Below are positions 16,829 through 24,602 of a stretch of DNA of 64,000 bases, one piece after another (position 1 is the stretch's first letter; each line of letters begins with the position of its first letter). A program made the translations under genes and the position numbers. This DNA comes from Kluyvera intermedia (lineage in GTDB: Bacteria > Pseudomonadota > Gammaproteobacteria > Enterobacterales > Enterobacteriaceae), in assembly GCF_034424175.1 (NCBI RefSeq), contig NZ_CP139986.1:2604001-2668000 (forward strand), read 5' to 3'. A model generated the notes under the pieces. It worked only from the letters and a program-made list of their open reading frames with translations, did no database searches and had not been told where the DNA came from.

Positions 16829-16892
16829 ACGATCGATAAGATAATCATAATGAGATCTGCATCACACGTCAACGCTATTTTTATAACGATCG
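16829..16892. promoter_or_regulatory. Paired ACGATCG motifs in the bhsA-comR intergenic region
   Basis: The heptamer ACGATCG occurs at 16829-16835 and 16886-16892, each inside a partial palindrome (TTAACGATCGATAA and ATAACGATCGTTTA). They sit between bhsA and comR and may be ComR operators; no published ComR motif was used. Confidence 0.4.
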
Positions 16893-17024
16893 TTTAGTTA
16901 ATTAAAATTCATATATATTTCATATGAATATGTTTCATTTATTTTTGTCACGGAAGCGCTAGCCCCTGCCGACGATTATTTTTATAATGGACGTTCACTA
17001 AAACCGACTAAGGTAGGCGGCACG

Positions 17025-17663
17025 ATGACAACTGACACGCAAAGTTGCGCGAAAAAAGGCCGTGGTCGACCGAAAGTATTCGACCGGGAAGCGGCGCTTG
17101 ATAAAGCGATGACGCTTTTCTGGCAGTATGGCTATGAAGCAACGTCTCTCTCTGACCTTGTCGAGGCGACGGGTGCGAAAGCGCCAACGCTGTATGCTGA
17201 GTTTGCGAACAAAGAGGGGCTCTTTCGCGCCGTTCTCGATCACTATATTTCGCACTTTGCCTCGAAAAATGAAGCTTGCCTGTTTTGCGAAGAGCAGACG
17301 GTCACTGAAGCGTTAAGAAATTACTTCACCGCTGTGGCGACCTGCTTTACCAGCAAAGACACTCCTGCGGGCTGTTTTATGATCAACACGTCAGCGGCGC
17401 TCGCGGCATCGTCTAAAGAGATTGCAAAAACCATCAAGTCCCGTCATGCGGTGCAAGAACAGACGCTATGCCAGTTCCTGCAACTGCGTCAGGCACGCGG
17501 TGAAATCCCGGCTGAGAAAAACGTCAAAGAACTGGCGCTGTTCCTGGGCTGTATTTTGCAGGGAATGTCGATAAGCGCTCGTGAAGGGGCAAGCTTTGAA
17601 ACGCTGATGCAGATTATTGAAACAACGCTGCGTCTGTGGCCACAAATGATTATACAATCCTAA
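17025..17663 (+). CDS. comR: TetR-family copper-responsive repressor ComR (YcfQ)
   Basis: This 212-residue regulator has an N-terminal TetR HTH (residues about 12-60, RPKVFDREAALDKAMTLFW and YEATSLSDLVEATGAKAPTLYAEF) and a ligand domain with the conserved CFTSKDTPAGCFMIN and QGMSISAREGAS. E. coli ComR represses bhsA and is relieved by copper. Position and divergence from bhsA match that pair. Several cysteines in the ligand domain could serve metal binding, though none is proven. Confidence 0.93.
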   Translation: MTTDTQSCAKKGRGRPKVFDREAALDKAMTLFWQYGYEATSLSDLVEATGAKAPTLYAEFANKEGLFRAVLDHYISHFASKNEACLFCEEQTVTEALRNYFTAVATCFTSKDTPAGCFMINTSAALAASSKEIAKTIKSRHAVQEQTLCQFLQLRQARGEIPAEKNVKELALFLGCILQGMSISAREGASFETLMQIIETTLRLWPQMIIQS

Positions 17664-17698
17664 AAAAAACGCCCCGCTATCAATATGGCAGCGGGGCG
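17662..17698 (-). terminator. Intrinsic terminator between comR and ycfJ
   Basis: CGCCCCGCT and AGCGGGGCG form a 9-bp stem with an 11-nt loop. The A-run at 17662-17669 gives a T-tract on the minus strand, so it terminates ycfJ and probably also marks the end of comR. Confidence 0.85.
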
Positions 17699-17718
17699 AA
17701 TACTATTGTAACGCTATT

Positions 17719-18255
17719 TTAGGCTTTATTAAGAACAAGCTGGCCATTGTTATCCAACGGGATTTGGCTGCCTGGGTTCTTATCCATACGGATTTTCCCC
17801 TGCTGGTCGCCAATTTTATAGGTGACATCATACCCGAGCGTTTTCTCAGACTTGTCATACACCGTTTTACAACGCTGTTCGGTCGTAGTGTAAGTATCAT
17901 TATTCTGCATCGCGCCCTGCGCCTGGTTACCGGCATAGCCGCCCCCTAACGCACCGACAACGGTGGCAACATCTTTACCGCGACCACCGCCAAACTGATG
18001 ACCAATGACCCCACCGGCAACGGCACCGAGGACGGAACCAGCGATACGGTTTTCATCTTGCACCGGTCGACGGTGCGTCACCGTCACGTTTCGGCACTCT
18101 TTACGGGGATTTTTAACGGTTTCCGTGATGGGTGTAGAAGAGACGACCTGGGCATACTGTGGGCCACGGTCGAAAACGTTCATACTCGCTACGGCAGCAA
18201 CCCCAAGTGCGGCTGCGACGCCAATACCCATACCCGCCAACATAGATTTATTCAC
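17719..18255 (-). CDS. ycfJ: YcfJ family protein (glycine-zipper, periplasmic/envelope)
   Basis: This 178-residue protein is colinear with E. coli YcfJ (179 residues). It has an N-terminal hydrophobic anchor (MLAGMGIGVAAALGVAAVAS), a glycine-rich stretch around residues 70-110 (GSVLGAVAGGVIGHQFGGG) typical of a glycine-zipper domain, and a C-terminal beta domain. Function is unknown, probably an envelope protein. I chose the GTG at 18255, which follows a strong AAGGAGG site and matches the E. coli start MNKS. Confidence 0.9.
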   Translation of the reverse strand: MNKSMLAGMGIGVAAALGVAAVASMNVFDRGPQYAQVVSSTPITETVKNPRKECRNVTVTHRRPVQDENRIAGSVLGAVAGGVIGHQFGGGRGKDVATVVGALGGGYAGNQAQGAMQNNDTYTTTEQRCKTVYDKSEKTLGYDVTYKIGDQQGKIRMDKNPGSQIPLDNNGQLVLNKA

Positions 18256-18380
18256 GGGACTTCCTCCTTTGTTGCAATTACTGACAATTGTGCAACGATT
18301 TGTTAGCACAGCCAATCAGACAAAGACGCAAAAGAAGTGTTTTATAGGGGGGAGTGAGGGTTTCAGAGGATTCTGAGCCA

Positions 18381-18552
18381 CCCGGCGGCGCTGCGCTTGG
18401 CCGGGCTACTCTATCAACCTGTGGGCCTGATAAGGCACAGCGCCGCTGGAAAACCAACGGCACAAACAGTAACCCGGCCAGGCACATCGCCGCCGGGAAA
18501 CAACAGCACAAACAGTAGCCCGGCCAGGCACATCGCCGCCGGGAAACAACAG
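18381..18552. repeat. REP/BIME-like cluster with a tandem 46-bp repeat
   Basis: Between ycfJ and ndh lie REP-type sequences. One REP is at about 18381-18410 (CCCGGCGGCGCTGCGCTTGG). Two 46-bp direct copies follow at 18461-18506 and 18507-18552, differing at one base, each with a CCCGGCCAGG...CGCCGCCGGG dyad. A degenerate third unit precedes them from about 18430. Confidence 0.85.
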
Positions 18553-18557
18553 CGAAA

Positions 18558-19862
18558 TTAGTGAAGCTTAAGACGCGGACGAATGACCCGGTTAATACTA
18601 CCAACCAGCATCATCAGCGCAGTTTTGCAGTAACCGTGCAGCGCAATCTGGTGCATACGGTACAAGGAAATGTAAACCATACGCGCAATACGCCCTTCAA
18701 TCATCATCGAGCCACGCATCAGGTTACCCATCAGGCTGCCGACGGTGGAATAATTGGAGAGTGAAACCAGAGAGCCGTGATCTTTATAGCTGTAGGCTTT
18801 AAGCTCTTTGCCCTTCATCTGCGCCAGAATGTTATTCAGCGCACAGCTTGCCATCTGATGCGCAGCCTGAGCACGTGGCGGAACAAAACCGCCTTCTGGA
18901 CGCGCGCAAGATGCACAGTCGCCAATGGCATAAATATCCGGATCGCGCGTAGTTTGCAACGTCGGCTCAACCACCAATTGGTTGATACGGTTCGTTTCCA
19001 GACCGCCGATATCTTTCATAAAGTCCGGCGCCTTGATCCCTGCCGCCCAAACCATCAGATCGGCCTCAATGTATTCACCGTCTTTCGTATGCAGACCGCC
19101 TTCATCAGCGCTGGTAACCATCGTTTGGGTTAACACGCGCACACCCATTTTGGTCAACTCGCTGTGCGCCGCGCCTGAAATACGCGGTGGCAGCGCAGGC
19201 AGAATTCGCTCACCGGCTTCCACCAGCGTGACGTTCAACGCATCGTTGCTTAAACCTTTATAGCCGTAACTGTGCAGCTGTTTCACCGCATTATGCAGCT
19301 CAGCCGACAGCTCAACGCCGGTTGCCCCGCCGCCGACAATCGCGATGTTAACCTTACCGTTCGCGCCCAGATTGGCAGAATATTTAAGGAACAGGTTCAG
19401 CATTTCCTGGTGGAAACGGCGCGCCTGATGCGGGTTATCGAGGAAGATACAGTGTTCTTTCACGCCCGGGGTATTGAAGTCGTTAGAGGTGCTGCCCAGC
19501 GCCATAATCAGCGTGTCGTAGGCCAGTTTGCGCTCAGGCACCAGCAATTCGCCCTTCTCATCGCGCAGTTCCGCAATGGTCAGCGTTTTCGCTTCACGGT
19601 TGAGATCCATCACCGATCCCAGCTGGAACTGGAAATGATGATTACGCGCATGAGCCAGGTAGCTCAACGCGTCAACGCCTTCATCCAGAGAACCGGTGGC
19701 CACTTCGTGCAGCAGCGGTTTCCACAGATGGCTATGGTTACGATCCACGAGGGTGATTTTTGCTTTTTTGCCGCGCCCCAGCTTTCTACCCAGTTGAGTA
19801 GCCAGTTCCAGGCCGCCCGCACCACCACCGACAATGACAATTTTCTTGATTGGCGTAGTCAT
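18558..19862 (-). CDS. ndh: NADH dehydrogenase II (NDH-2)
   Basis: This 434-residue membrane-associated flavoprotein oxidises NADH and reduces ubiquinone without proton pumping. Two dinucleotide folds are visible, FAD at residues 8-40 (IVIVGGGAGGLELATQLG) and NADH around residue 175 (IAIVGGGATGVELSAEL), plus VWAAGIKAPDF and IYAIGDCAS. The C-terminal amphipathic segment anchors it to the membrane. An FNR site is upstream, consistent with anaerobic repression as in E. coli. Confidence 0.96.
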   Translation of the reverse strand: MTTPIKKIVIVGGGAGGLELATQLGRKLGRGKKAKITLVDRNHSHLWKPLLHEVATGSLDEGVDALSYLAHARNHHFQFQLGSVMDLNREAKTLTIAELRDEKGELLVPERKLAYDTLIMALGSTSNDFNTPGVKEHCIFLDNPHQARRFHQEMLNLFLKYSANLGANGKVNIAIVGGGATGVELSAELHNAVKQLHSYGYKGLSNDALNVTLVEAGERILPALPPRISGAAHSELTKMGVRVLTQTMVTSADEGGLHTKDGEYIEADLMVWAAGIKAPDFMKDIGGLETNRINQLVVEPTLQTTRDPDIYAIGDCASCARPEGGFVPPRAQAAHQMASCALNNILAQMKGKELKAYSYKDHGSLVSLSNYSTVGSLMGNLMRGSMMIEGRIARMVYISLYRMHQIALHGYCKTALMMLVGSINRVIRPRLKLH

Positions 19863-19998
19863 GAGACCCCCTTAAAATTTATTAACCAATTGTTAATTAA
19901 AAGTTATAGACATAGCCTTTAATTAACAACAAGTTACTTACGCGAAACCATTCAGCTGCAATGAGAATAACATGAATGGTGCATTGGTCATACCAAAA

Positions 19999-20012
19999 TT
20001 GATATGCATCAA
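19999..20012. promoter_or_regulatory. FNR box upstream of ndh
   Basis: TTGATATGCATCAA matches the FNR consensus TTGAT-N4-ATCAA perfectly and lies about 137 bp upstream of the ndh start. E. coli ndh is repressed by FNR from its promoter region, so the site is expected. Confidence 0.8.
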
Positions 20013-20084
20013 GTTTTATCGCACATAAGTTGAGCGAATACCTTTTATTATCAAAAATGCCAACGCTATCACATTAAAAATTAA

Positions 20085-20122
20085 CAAAAAAAAGCCCCGG
20101 CTAGCAAAACGCTAGCCGGGGC
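20085..20122 (-). terminator. Intrinsic terminator of ycfP
   Basis: AGCCCCGGCTAGC pairs with GCTAGCCGGGGCT (13 bp) around a 5-nt loop. The A-run on the plus strand becomes a T-tract on the minus strand, so it ends the nagZ-ycfP transcript. Confidence 0.92.
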
Positions 20123-20135
20123 TCTGATATCTCAA

Positions 20136-20678
20136 TTAGCCTAAGGTTTTAAAGGCTTTGATTCGCTGCAGGTGCGGCGAAATATTCTTAAACTTGTGCC
20201 CCTGCTCTTCGTCCCAGATTATCTCGTAGTAATGATGCAACTCTTCGGCGGTACGCTTACTGTCTAACGCATCATCATGACGTGAAAGGATAGTCAGACA
20301 GCGGTCGCGGTTCTTCTCACGGAAGTTATTCACGCATTTTGTGCCGATATCCATGTACTCTTCCGGGCGATCAATCTTGCCGTCCATATTCTCATACGGG
20401 AACAGGTTCGGATTCAGCACCACCTGACGGATATCGCACAGGAAACCAATCCGCTCCGCCCAGTAGCCGCCTAAACCCACACCGCAAATCAGCGGGCGTT
20501 CGTCGGCGTTTAATTGCAACATCTTGTCCACTTCCTTGAGCAGATGCTGCATATCATGTTTCGGGTGCAGCGTACTGTAGCTAATCAGCCGGACATCCGG
20601 GTCGATAAACTGCAGTTGCAGCACCTTTTCATGGTTACCAGGGCTATTTGAGTCAAAACCGTGTAAATAGATAATCAT
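20136..20678 (-). CDS. ycfP: YcfP family alpha/beta-hydrolase-like protein (UPF0227)
   Basis: This 180-residue protein is near-identical in outline to E. coli YcfP: it opens with IIYLHGFDSNSPGNHEKVLQL and has GVGLGGYWAERIGFLCDIRQ. The esterase nucleophile elbow reads GLGGYW rather than GxSxG, as in the family, so hydrolase activity is uncertain. It follows nagZ closely on the same strand and probably shares its transcript. No function is established. Confidence 0.92.
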   Translation of the reverse strand: MIIYLHGFDSNSPGNHEKVLQLQFIDPDVRLISYSTLHPKHDMQHLLKEVDKMLQLNADERPLICGVGLGGYWAERIGFLCDIRQVVLNPNLFPYENMDGKIDRPEEYMDIGTKCVNNFREKNRDRCLTILSRHDDALDSKRTAEELHHYYEIIWDEEQGHKFKNISPHLQRIKAFKTLG

Positions 20679-20716
20679 CGTATCCTCACCACACCATTAC
20701 TCCCACACCGGGAGGG

Positions 20717-21742
20717 TTAATGACCAGCCTTCACTTCCTGCCAGCGTTCGTGGAGTTGTTCCAGTTCTGCGCTAACCGTTTTCCAGCGGGCGGAGTCCAT
20801 CAGTTCCTGACGGCTAAATGAACCTTTATGATACAACTTCTTAACACGTTCAGCGTTGATCGGCGACAGGTTATCCAACACGCTCACCGCCCCTTTACGA
20901 TTATTGCAGACGAGGATCATATCGCAACCTGCATCCAGAGAAGCCTGCCCACGTTCGGCATAACTGCCCATAATCGCCGCGCCTTCCATTGACAGATCGT
21001 CAGAGAAAATCACGCCATCAAAGCCAAGCTCACCGCGCAAGACGGTCTTCAGCCAATGCGGTGAACCGCTGGCCGGTCGAGGGTCAACCGCATCGTAGAC
21101 CACGTGCGCGGGCATAATTGCATCTAGCGCATTCTCGGTAATTAATGTCTGGAATACCGCCATGTCTTTAGCACGAATTTCGGCCTCTGAACGTGCGTCA
21201 TGCGGCGTCTCTTTATGCGAGTCGGCGATGACCGCACCGTGCCCCGGGAAATGCTTGCCGGTGGTTTTCATCCCCGCGCTGTGCATGCCATCAATAAAGT
21301 GACGCGCCATATCCAGCGCTTTATGCGGATCAGCATGATAAGAACGCTCGCCAATTGCGGTACAGATATGCCCCACATCCAGCACTGGTGCAAAGCTGAT
21401 GTCGATATCCATGGCGATCATCTCGCTTGCCATCAACCAGCCCGCCTCTGCCGCCATGCGACCACCCGCCTCACAGCCCAGCACCGCCGCAAAAGATTGC
21501 GCCGCCGGTAAGTGGGTAAAGCCTTCACGGAAACGCTGAACGCGTCCGCCTTCCTGATCGACCGCCACTACCAGGTGATTATGCGATGCGCTACGTATCT
21601 GGCGTACCAGTTCGCGCAGTTGGGCAGGGTCATGATAGTTACGGGTAAATAAAATTAAGCCGCCCACCAACGGATGCGCGAGGATTTCACGTTCCTCAGC
21701 ATCCAGTTCGTAGCCTTCGACATCCAACATTACTGGGCCCAC
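20717..21742 (-). CDS. nagZ: Beta-N-acetylglucosaminidase NagZ (GH3)
   Basis: This 341-residue cytosolic enzyme removes GlcNAc from anhydro-muropeptides during peptidoglycan recycling. GH3 landmarks are VVAVDQEGGRVQRF, KHFPGHG with the catalytic histidine in HGAVIADSHKETP, and the nucleophile aspartate in GVIFSDDLSMEGA. The N-terminus MGPVMLDVEGYELD equals that of E. coli NagZ. It overlaps the thiK 3' end by 13 bp, indicating coupled translation. Its product feeds AmpR signalling in species with inducible AmpC, but ampC is not seen here. Confidence 0.96.
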   Translation of the reverse strand: MGPVMLDVEGYELDAEEREILAHPLVGGLILFTRNYHDPAQLRELVRQIRSASHNHLVVAVDQEGGRVQRFREGFTHLPAAQSFAAVLGCEAGGRMAAEAGWLMASEMIAMDIDISFAPVLDVGHICTAIGERSYHADPHKALDMARHFIDGMHSAGMKTTGKHFPGHGAVIADSHKETPHDARSEAEIRAKDMAVFQTLITENALDAIMPAHVVYDAVDPRPASGSPHWLKTVLRGELGFDGVIFSDDLSMEGAAIMGSYAERGQASLDAGCDMILVCNNRKGAVSVLDNLSPINAERVKKLYHKGSFSRQELMDSARWKTVSAELEQLHERWQEVKAGH

Positions 21743-22572
21743 ACGGCCTCCCTTTTGTGCTTAAGCTGACACCAAACGTCGTTTGCCAGCGTGATAAATT
21801 GTTCGTCGCCGGTTTGTTGCCAGCGACACTCAAACCAGCCCGCCATCAACATCAACACCCACGGCCGCCAGCGCATCACCTGCTGCCATAAAAGCGGCGG
21901 CGCGATATTGGCTTGTTCGGCGTAGGCCATCGTTAGCTGATGACGCTGTAAATTGTCTTGCGTCCAAACCGCCGCCAGCTCCAGCGCGACATCGCCATCA
22001 CCGGCATACTCCCAGTCGATAAGCCGTGGCCCTTGTGAGGTATGCACGATGTTGCCGGCATGAATATCCATATGCAGCGGCACCAGGCGTAACGCGCGCG
22101 GCTCCCCTTGCCTGGATAGATGCTGTAAGCGTCGAAGCCAGAACGGCGTTCGGCGGGCCGGGTCGCACTGCTGCCAGTACTGCTCCAGTAGCGGCCGTAA
22201 AGCGAGCGGCCAGCCGAATCGGCGCTGTTGGTGCAAATCATACAGGAGAGTGGCTAACTGGCGATGTGTCGGCAGCACGCTTTTGATCTCACCGACTAAA
22301 AATTCAACCGCCATCCAGCCTGGCGTATAAAAAACCGGCTGAGGCGCAAGTGTTGCGGGAAGATGACGGAGCGCATGATATTGCCGAAGAAAATCACTTT
22401 CCGGCGCATCGGGGGCATGATGATGACGTAGCACCAGGCGTCTTTCGTCGTGCTGAATAATGCAGCTACTGCCGCTCAGCCCCGAGGTCTCGGGGCTGGC
22501 GACGATGCGATAGTGCGGAAAATAGCGTGACAGTACCGCGTCACGATCTCGCTTATTGTTGCGCAACCGCAC
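21730..22572 (-). CDS. thiK: Thiamine kinase ThiK (YcfN)
   Basis: This protein of about 280 residues belongs to the choline/aminoglycoside kinase fold. The catalytic loop LHMDIHAGNIVHT and metal site LIDWEYAGDGDVALELAAVW are intact. It phosphorylates salvaged thiamine. I take the GTG at 22572, just after AGGAAAG and inside the lpoB 3' end; a TTG 18 bp further up is less likely. The protein is more divergent from E. coli ThiK than its neighbours are from theirs, especially at the N-terminus. Confidence 0.9.
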   Translation of the reverse strand: MRLRNNKRDRDAVLSRYFPHYRIVASPETSGLSGSSCIIQHDERRLVLRHHHAPDAPESDFLRQYHALRHLPATLAPQPVFYTPGWMAVEFLVGEIKSVLPTHRQLATLLYDLHQQRRFGWPLALRPLLEQYWQQCDPARRTPFWLRRLQHLSRQGEPRALRLVPLHMDIHAGNIVHTSQGPRLIDWEYAGDGDVALELAAVWTQDNLQRHQLTMAYAEQANIAPPLLWQQVMRWRPWVLMLMAGWFECRWQQTGDEQFITLANDVWCQLKHKREAVWAQ

Positions 22573-23200
22573 CCTTTCCTGACCAGACAATTTCGCCGGT
22601 CTGCACCAGCATCAGCTGCATTTGAAGGGTTGGCGAATTGACGTTACCGGTGGCATTGGAATACAGCACGTACTGTGCGCCAACGTTACGAGCGATACCC
22701 ATCGCTTTACTGCGCGACCCCAGGCTGTCCTGTGGTGACAGACCAAGCTGTTGTTTTGCTACCGCCAGTTGCTGCGGAGAAACCAGGGTAAATTTGCCGT
22801 TACCGGCCAGCGCGTTATGCAGTGCATTGGTCGCTTCACCGGCGTTTAAGGTTCCGTTAGTCCGGTTGTTGACGCTGTCTACCAGCAAAATACTGCCAGC
22901 ATTCACCCCGCTTGCCTGCAACATCTTGCCCACCATCGGCTGTGCGGCACCGTTCCAGTCGTAGTGACGAACGCGCGGCGTTGGCTGCGCGGTTGCATCA
23001 CCGCCATGTTCAATCGGCCCCGGCTGCGCTGGGATTGTCGGTACACTAGGTACAGTGGGTACCGGCGGCTGTGGCTCTACCGGTTGCTGTGGTTGTTGTG
23101 GATTTGCCGTATCAACCGGCGCAGGTTGTTCACGAACCACACACCCTGCCAGCAACATTGCCAGGGAGGCAATAAGCGCATAGCGACCCAATTTACTCAT
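22553..23200 (-). CDS. lpoB: Outer-membrane lipoprotein LpoB, activator of PBP1b
   Basis: This 215-residue lipoprotein has a lipobox LLAGC at residues 16-20, a long proline/glutamine-rich disordered linker (about 25-70) and a globular domain with DSVNNRTNGTLNAGEATNALH. It spans from the outer membrane through the peptidoglycan to stimulate PBP1b transpeptidase. Its 3' end overlaps the thiK start, and ycfL lies just upstream in the same operon. Confidence 0.95.
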   Translation of the reverse strand: MSKLGRYALIASLAMLLAGCVVREQPAPVDTANPQQPQQPVEPQPPVPTVPSVPTIPAQPGPIEHGGDATAQPTPRVRHYDWNGAAQPMVGKMLQASGVNAGSILLVDSVNNRTNGTLNAGEATNALHNALAGNGKFTLVSPQQLAVAKQQLGLSPQDSLGSRSKAMGIARNVGAQYVLYSNATGNVNSPTLQMQLMLVQTGEIVWSGKGAVAQQ

Positions 23201-23213
23201 TCGAGTTTACCCC

Positions 23214-23588
23214 TTAAAGATAAAGATAAAGCCGGGCTTTATGTGCGCCCAGACCGTTGGCGGTGCCGTACAGCGTTACAGAACCCATTGGGGGAACCGT
23301 AATACTGCGCGGAGCTTCCAGCGGGTGCATTTCCAACCCACGGGCGTCATACCAATAAAAACGATAATGTACGGTGACCGGCTCTCGCCTTTCATTAAAA
23401 AGCTTCGCGTTCGCGGTGGTCTGAATATCCGATGACGTTAATTCAGGTTTTTCCGCGCTGATCCCAGCGGCCAGGAGATTCGACTCCATCACCAGCGTTT
23501 GCTCTTCATTAACGGCGATTTCCGGGCGCGAATGGCACCCGGCAAGCAGCGTTGCGCAAAGCACAAGACCCAGACATGCCGATTTCAT
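23214..23588 (-). CDS. ycfL: YcfL family lipoprotein (DUF1425)
   Basis: This 124-residue protein has a lipobox LLAGC near residue 18 and a beta-rich domain ending GAHKARLYLYL. It matches E. coli YcfL in size and place between hinT and lpoB. The fold includes VHYRFYWYDARGLEM, characteristic of DUF1425. Its role is unknown, probably envelope related. Confidence 0.92.
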   Translation of the reverse strand: MKSACLGLVLCATLLAGCHSRPEIAVNEEQTLVMESNLLAAGISAEKPELTSSDIQTTANAKLFNERREPVTVHYRFYWYDARGLEMHPLEAPRSITVPPMGSVTLYGTANGLGAHKARLYLYL

Positions 23589-23591
23589 AGT

Positions 23592-23948
23592 TTAGCCTTT
23601 ATGCGCCAGCATCGGCCCCAGTGGCCGACCGCCCAGCAAGTGCATATGGATATGGTAAACTTCCTGTCCACCGTGACGGTTGCAGTTCATGATCAGACGA
23701 TAACCGTCTTCAGCAATGCCTTCGTCCTGTGCGATTTTCGATGCCACAGTAATCATTCGACCCAGCGCCTGTTCGTGCTCGGCAGTGACGTCGTTGGTGG
23801 TGGCAATCAGGATATTAGGGATAATCAGAATATGCGTCGGCGCTTGTGGCGAAATATCGCGGAAGGCGGTGACCAGATCGTCTTGATAAACGATATCTGA
23901 CGGAATTTCACGACGGATGATTTTGCTGAAAATTGTTTCTTCTGCCAT
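23592..23948 (-). CDS. hinT: Purine nucleoside phosphoramidase HinT
   Basis: This 118-residue HIT-family protein has the histidine triad YHIHMHLLGG and hydrolyses AMP-lysine type phosphoramidates, including those released by lysyl-tRNA synthetase side reactions. The ATG at 23948 follows AAGGAATACCCA. It is the first gene of the hinT-ycfL-lpoB-thiK-nagZ-ycfP cluster. Upstream, where E. coli has fhuE and ptsG, the window goes straight to ydbL. Confidence 0.96.
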   Translation of the reverse strand: MAEETIFSKIIRREIPSDIVYQDDLVTAFRDISPQAPTHILIIPNILIATTNDVTAEHEQALGRMITVASKIAQDEGIAEDGYRLIMNCNRHGGQEVYHIHMHLLGGRPLGPMLAHKG

Positions 23949-24079
23949 TGGGTATTCCTTTATTATTCTCATATAGGTCGGTAAAACCGTTACCGGCGAA
24001 CAGGTTACATGCGAGAGTATGAGCGAGTTACAGCTACTCTTTCAACCGGAATGCACTTTTTCTTACATCAACCGGCTCT

Positions 24080-24403
24080 TTACTTACGTAGCCACTGACC
24101 GTTAATGCCCTGTACGAATTCACCCGGCTGCGCTTTCTCGATAAGTTTCTTACCGGCAAGCCTTGCGACCTCTTGCTGCGGCAGATTATTGCTTAGCGCA
24201 AGCTGACGATAGCTTTCGCTACGCGCCTCGTTAATTTGCTTAACCAGTGCCTGGGTTTCGCGGTCGGGCTTGATGGCCGCCAGATAGCCACTCTGACTCT
24301 CCCCGACGCGACCCTGAAGACGCGCGTCGGCAAGCGTCAACGCCTGTACTCCCGTGCTAAACAACCCTAACGCCAACAGCGCGGCAACCCCTATTTTTCG
24401 CAT
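24080..24403 (-). CDS. ydbL: YdbL family periplasmic protein (DUF1318)
   Basis: This protein of about 107 residues has a signal peptide (VAALLALGLFSTGVQA) and a DUF1318 domain with GRVGESQSGYLAAIK and the C-terminal FVQGINGQWLRK, as in E. coli YdbL. It acts with the YdbH-YnbE intermembrane bridge. Two adjacent ATGs (24406 and 24403) follow GAGGTC; the second has better spacing. Confidence 0.92.
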   Translation of the reverse strand: MRKIGVAALLALGLFSTGVQALTLADARLQGRVGESQSGYLAAIKPDRETQALVKQINEARSESYRQLALSNNLPQQEVARLAGKKLIEKAQPGEFVQGINGQWLRK

Positions 24404-24410
24404 CATGACC

Positions 24411-24602
24411 TCAGAATAAATCACTACGGGATTTCAGTAGATCCTCAACATCCTTATCGGCCTTGATATGGATCTCATGTTCAATCTTCACATTCATATT
24501 GATGGTAATCGGCTCTTTCGGCGCCGCCACTTCAATGCGCGGGACGCATCCTGACAACAGGCCACAGCTCATCACTGCCATCATGGCGATGGATAATTTC
24601 AT
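24411..24602 (-). CDS. ynbE: Outer-membrane lipoprotein YnbE
   Basis: This 63-residue lipoprotein with lipobox LLSGC is followed by a short domain with TINMNVKIEHEIHIKADKDV. In E. coli YnbE forms beta-stacked multimers at the outer-membrane end of the AsmA-like protein YdbH. Its ATG overlaps the ydbH stop (ATGA), showing coupling of the two partners. Confidence 0.94.
   Translation of the reverse strand: MKLSIAMMAVMSCGLLSGCVPRIEVAAPKEPITINMNVKIEHEIHIKADKDVEDLLKSRSDLF

Noticed and set aside
18278..18604. Minus-strand 108-codon frame rich in Cys and Leu
   Set aside because: It lies over the REP/tandem repeat cluster and the ndh 3' end; its repeats come from the DNA repeats and no ribosome site is present.
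23949..24079. Possible mobile-element joint between hinT and ydbL
   Set aside because: I looked for terminal inverted repeats, IS ends or a tRNA fragment and saw none; it is better explained by an old chromosomal rearrangement.
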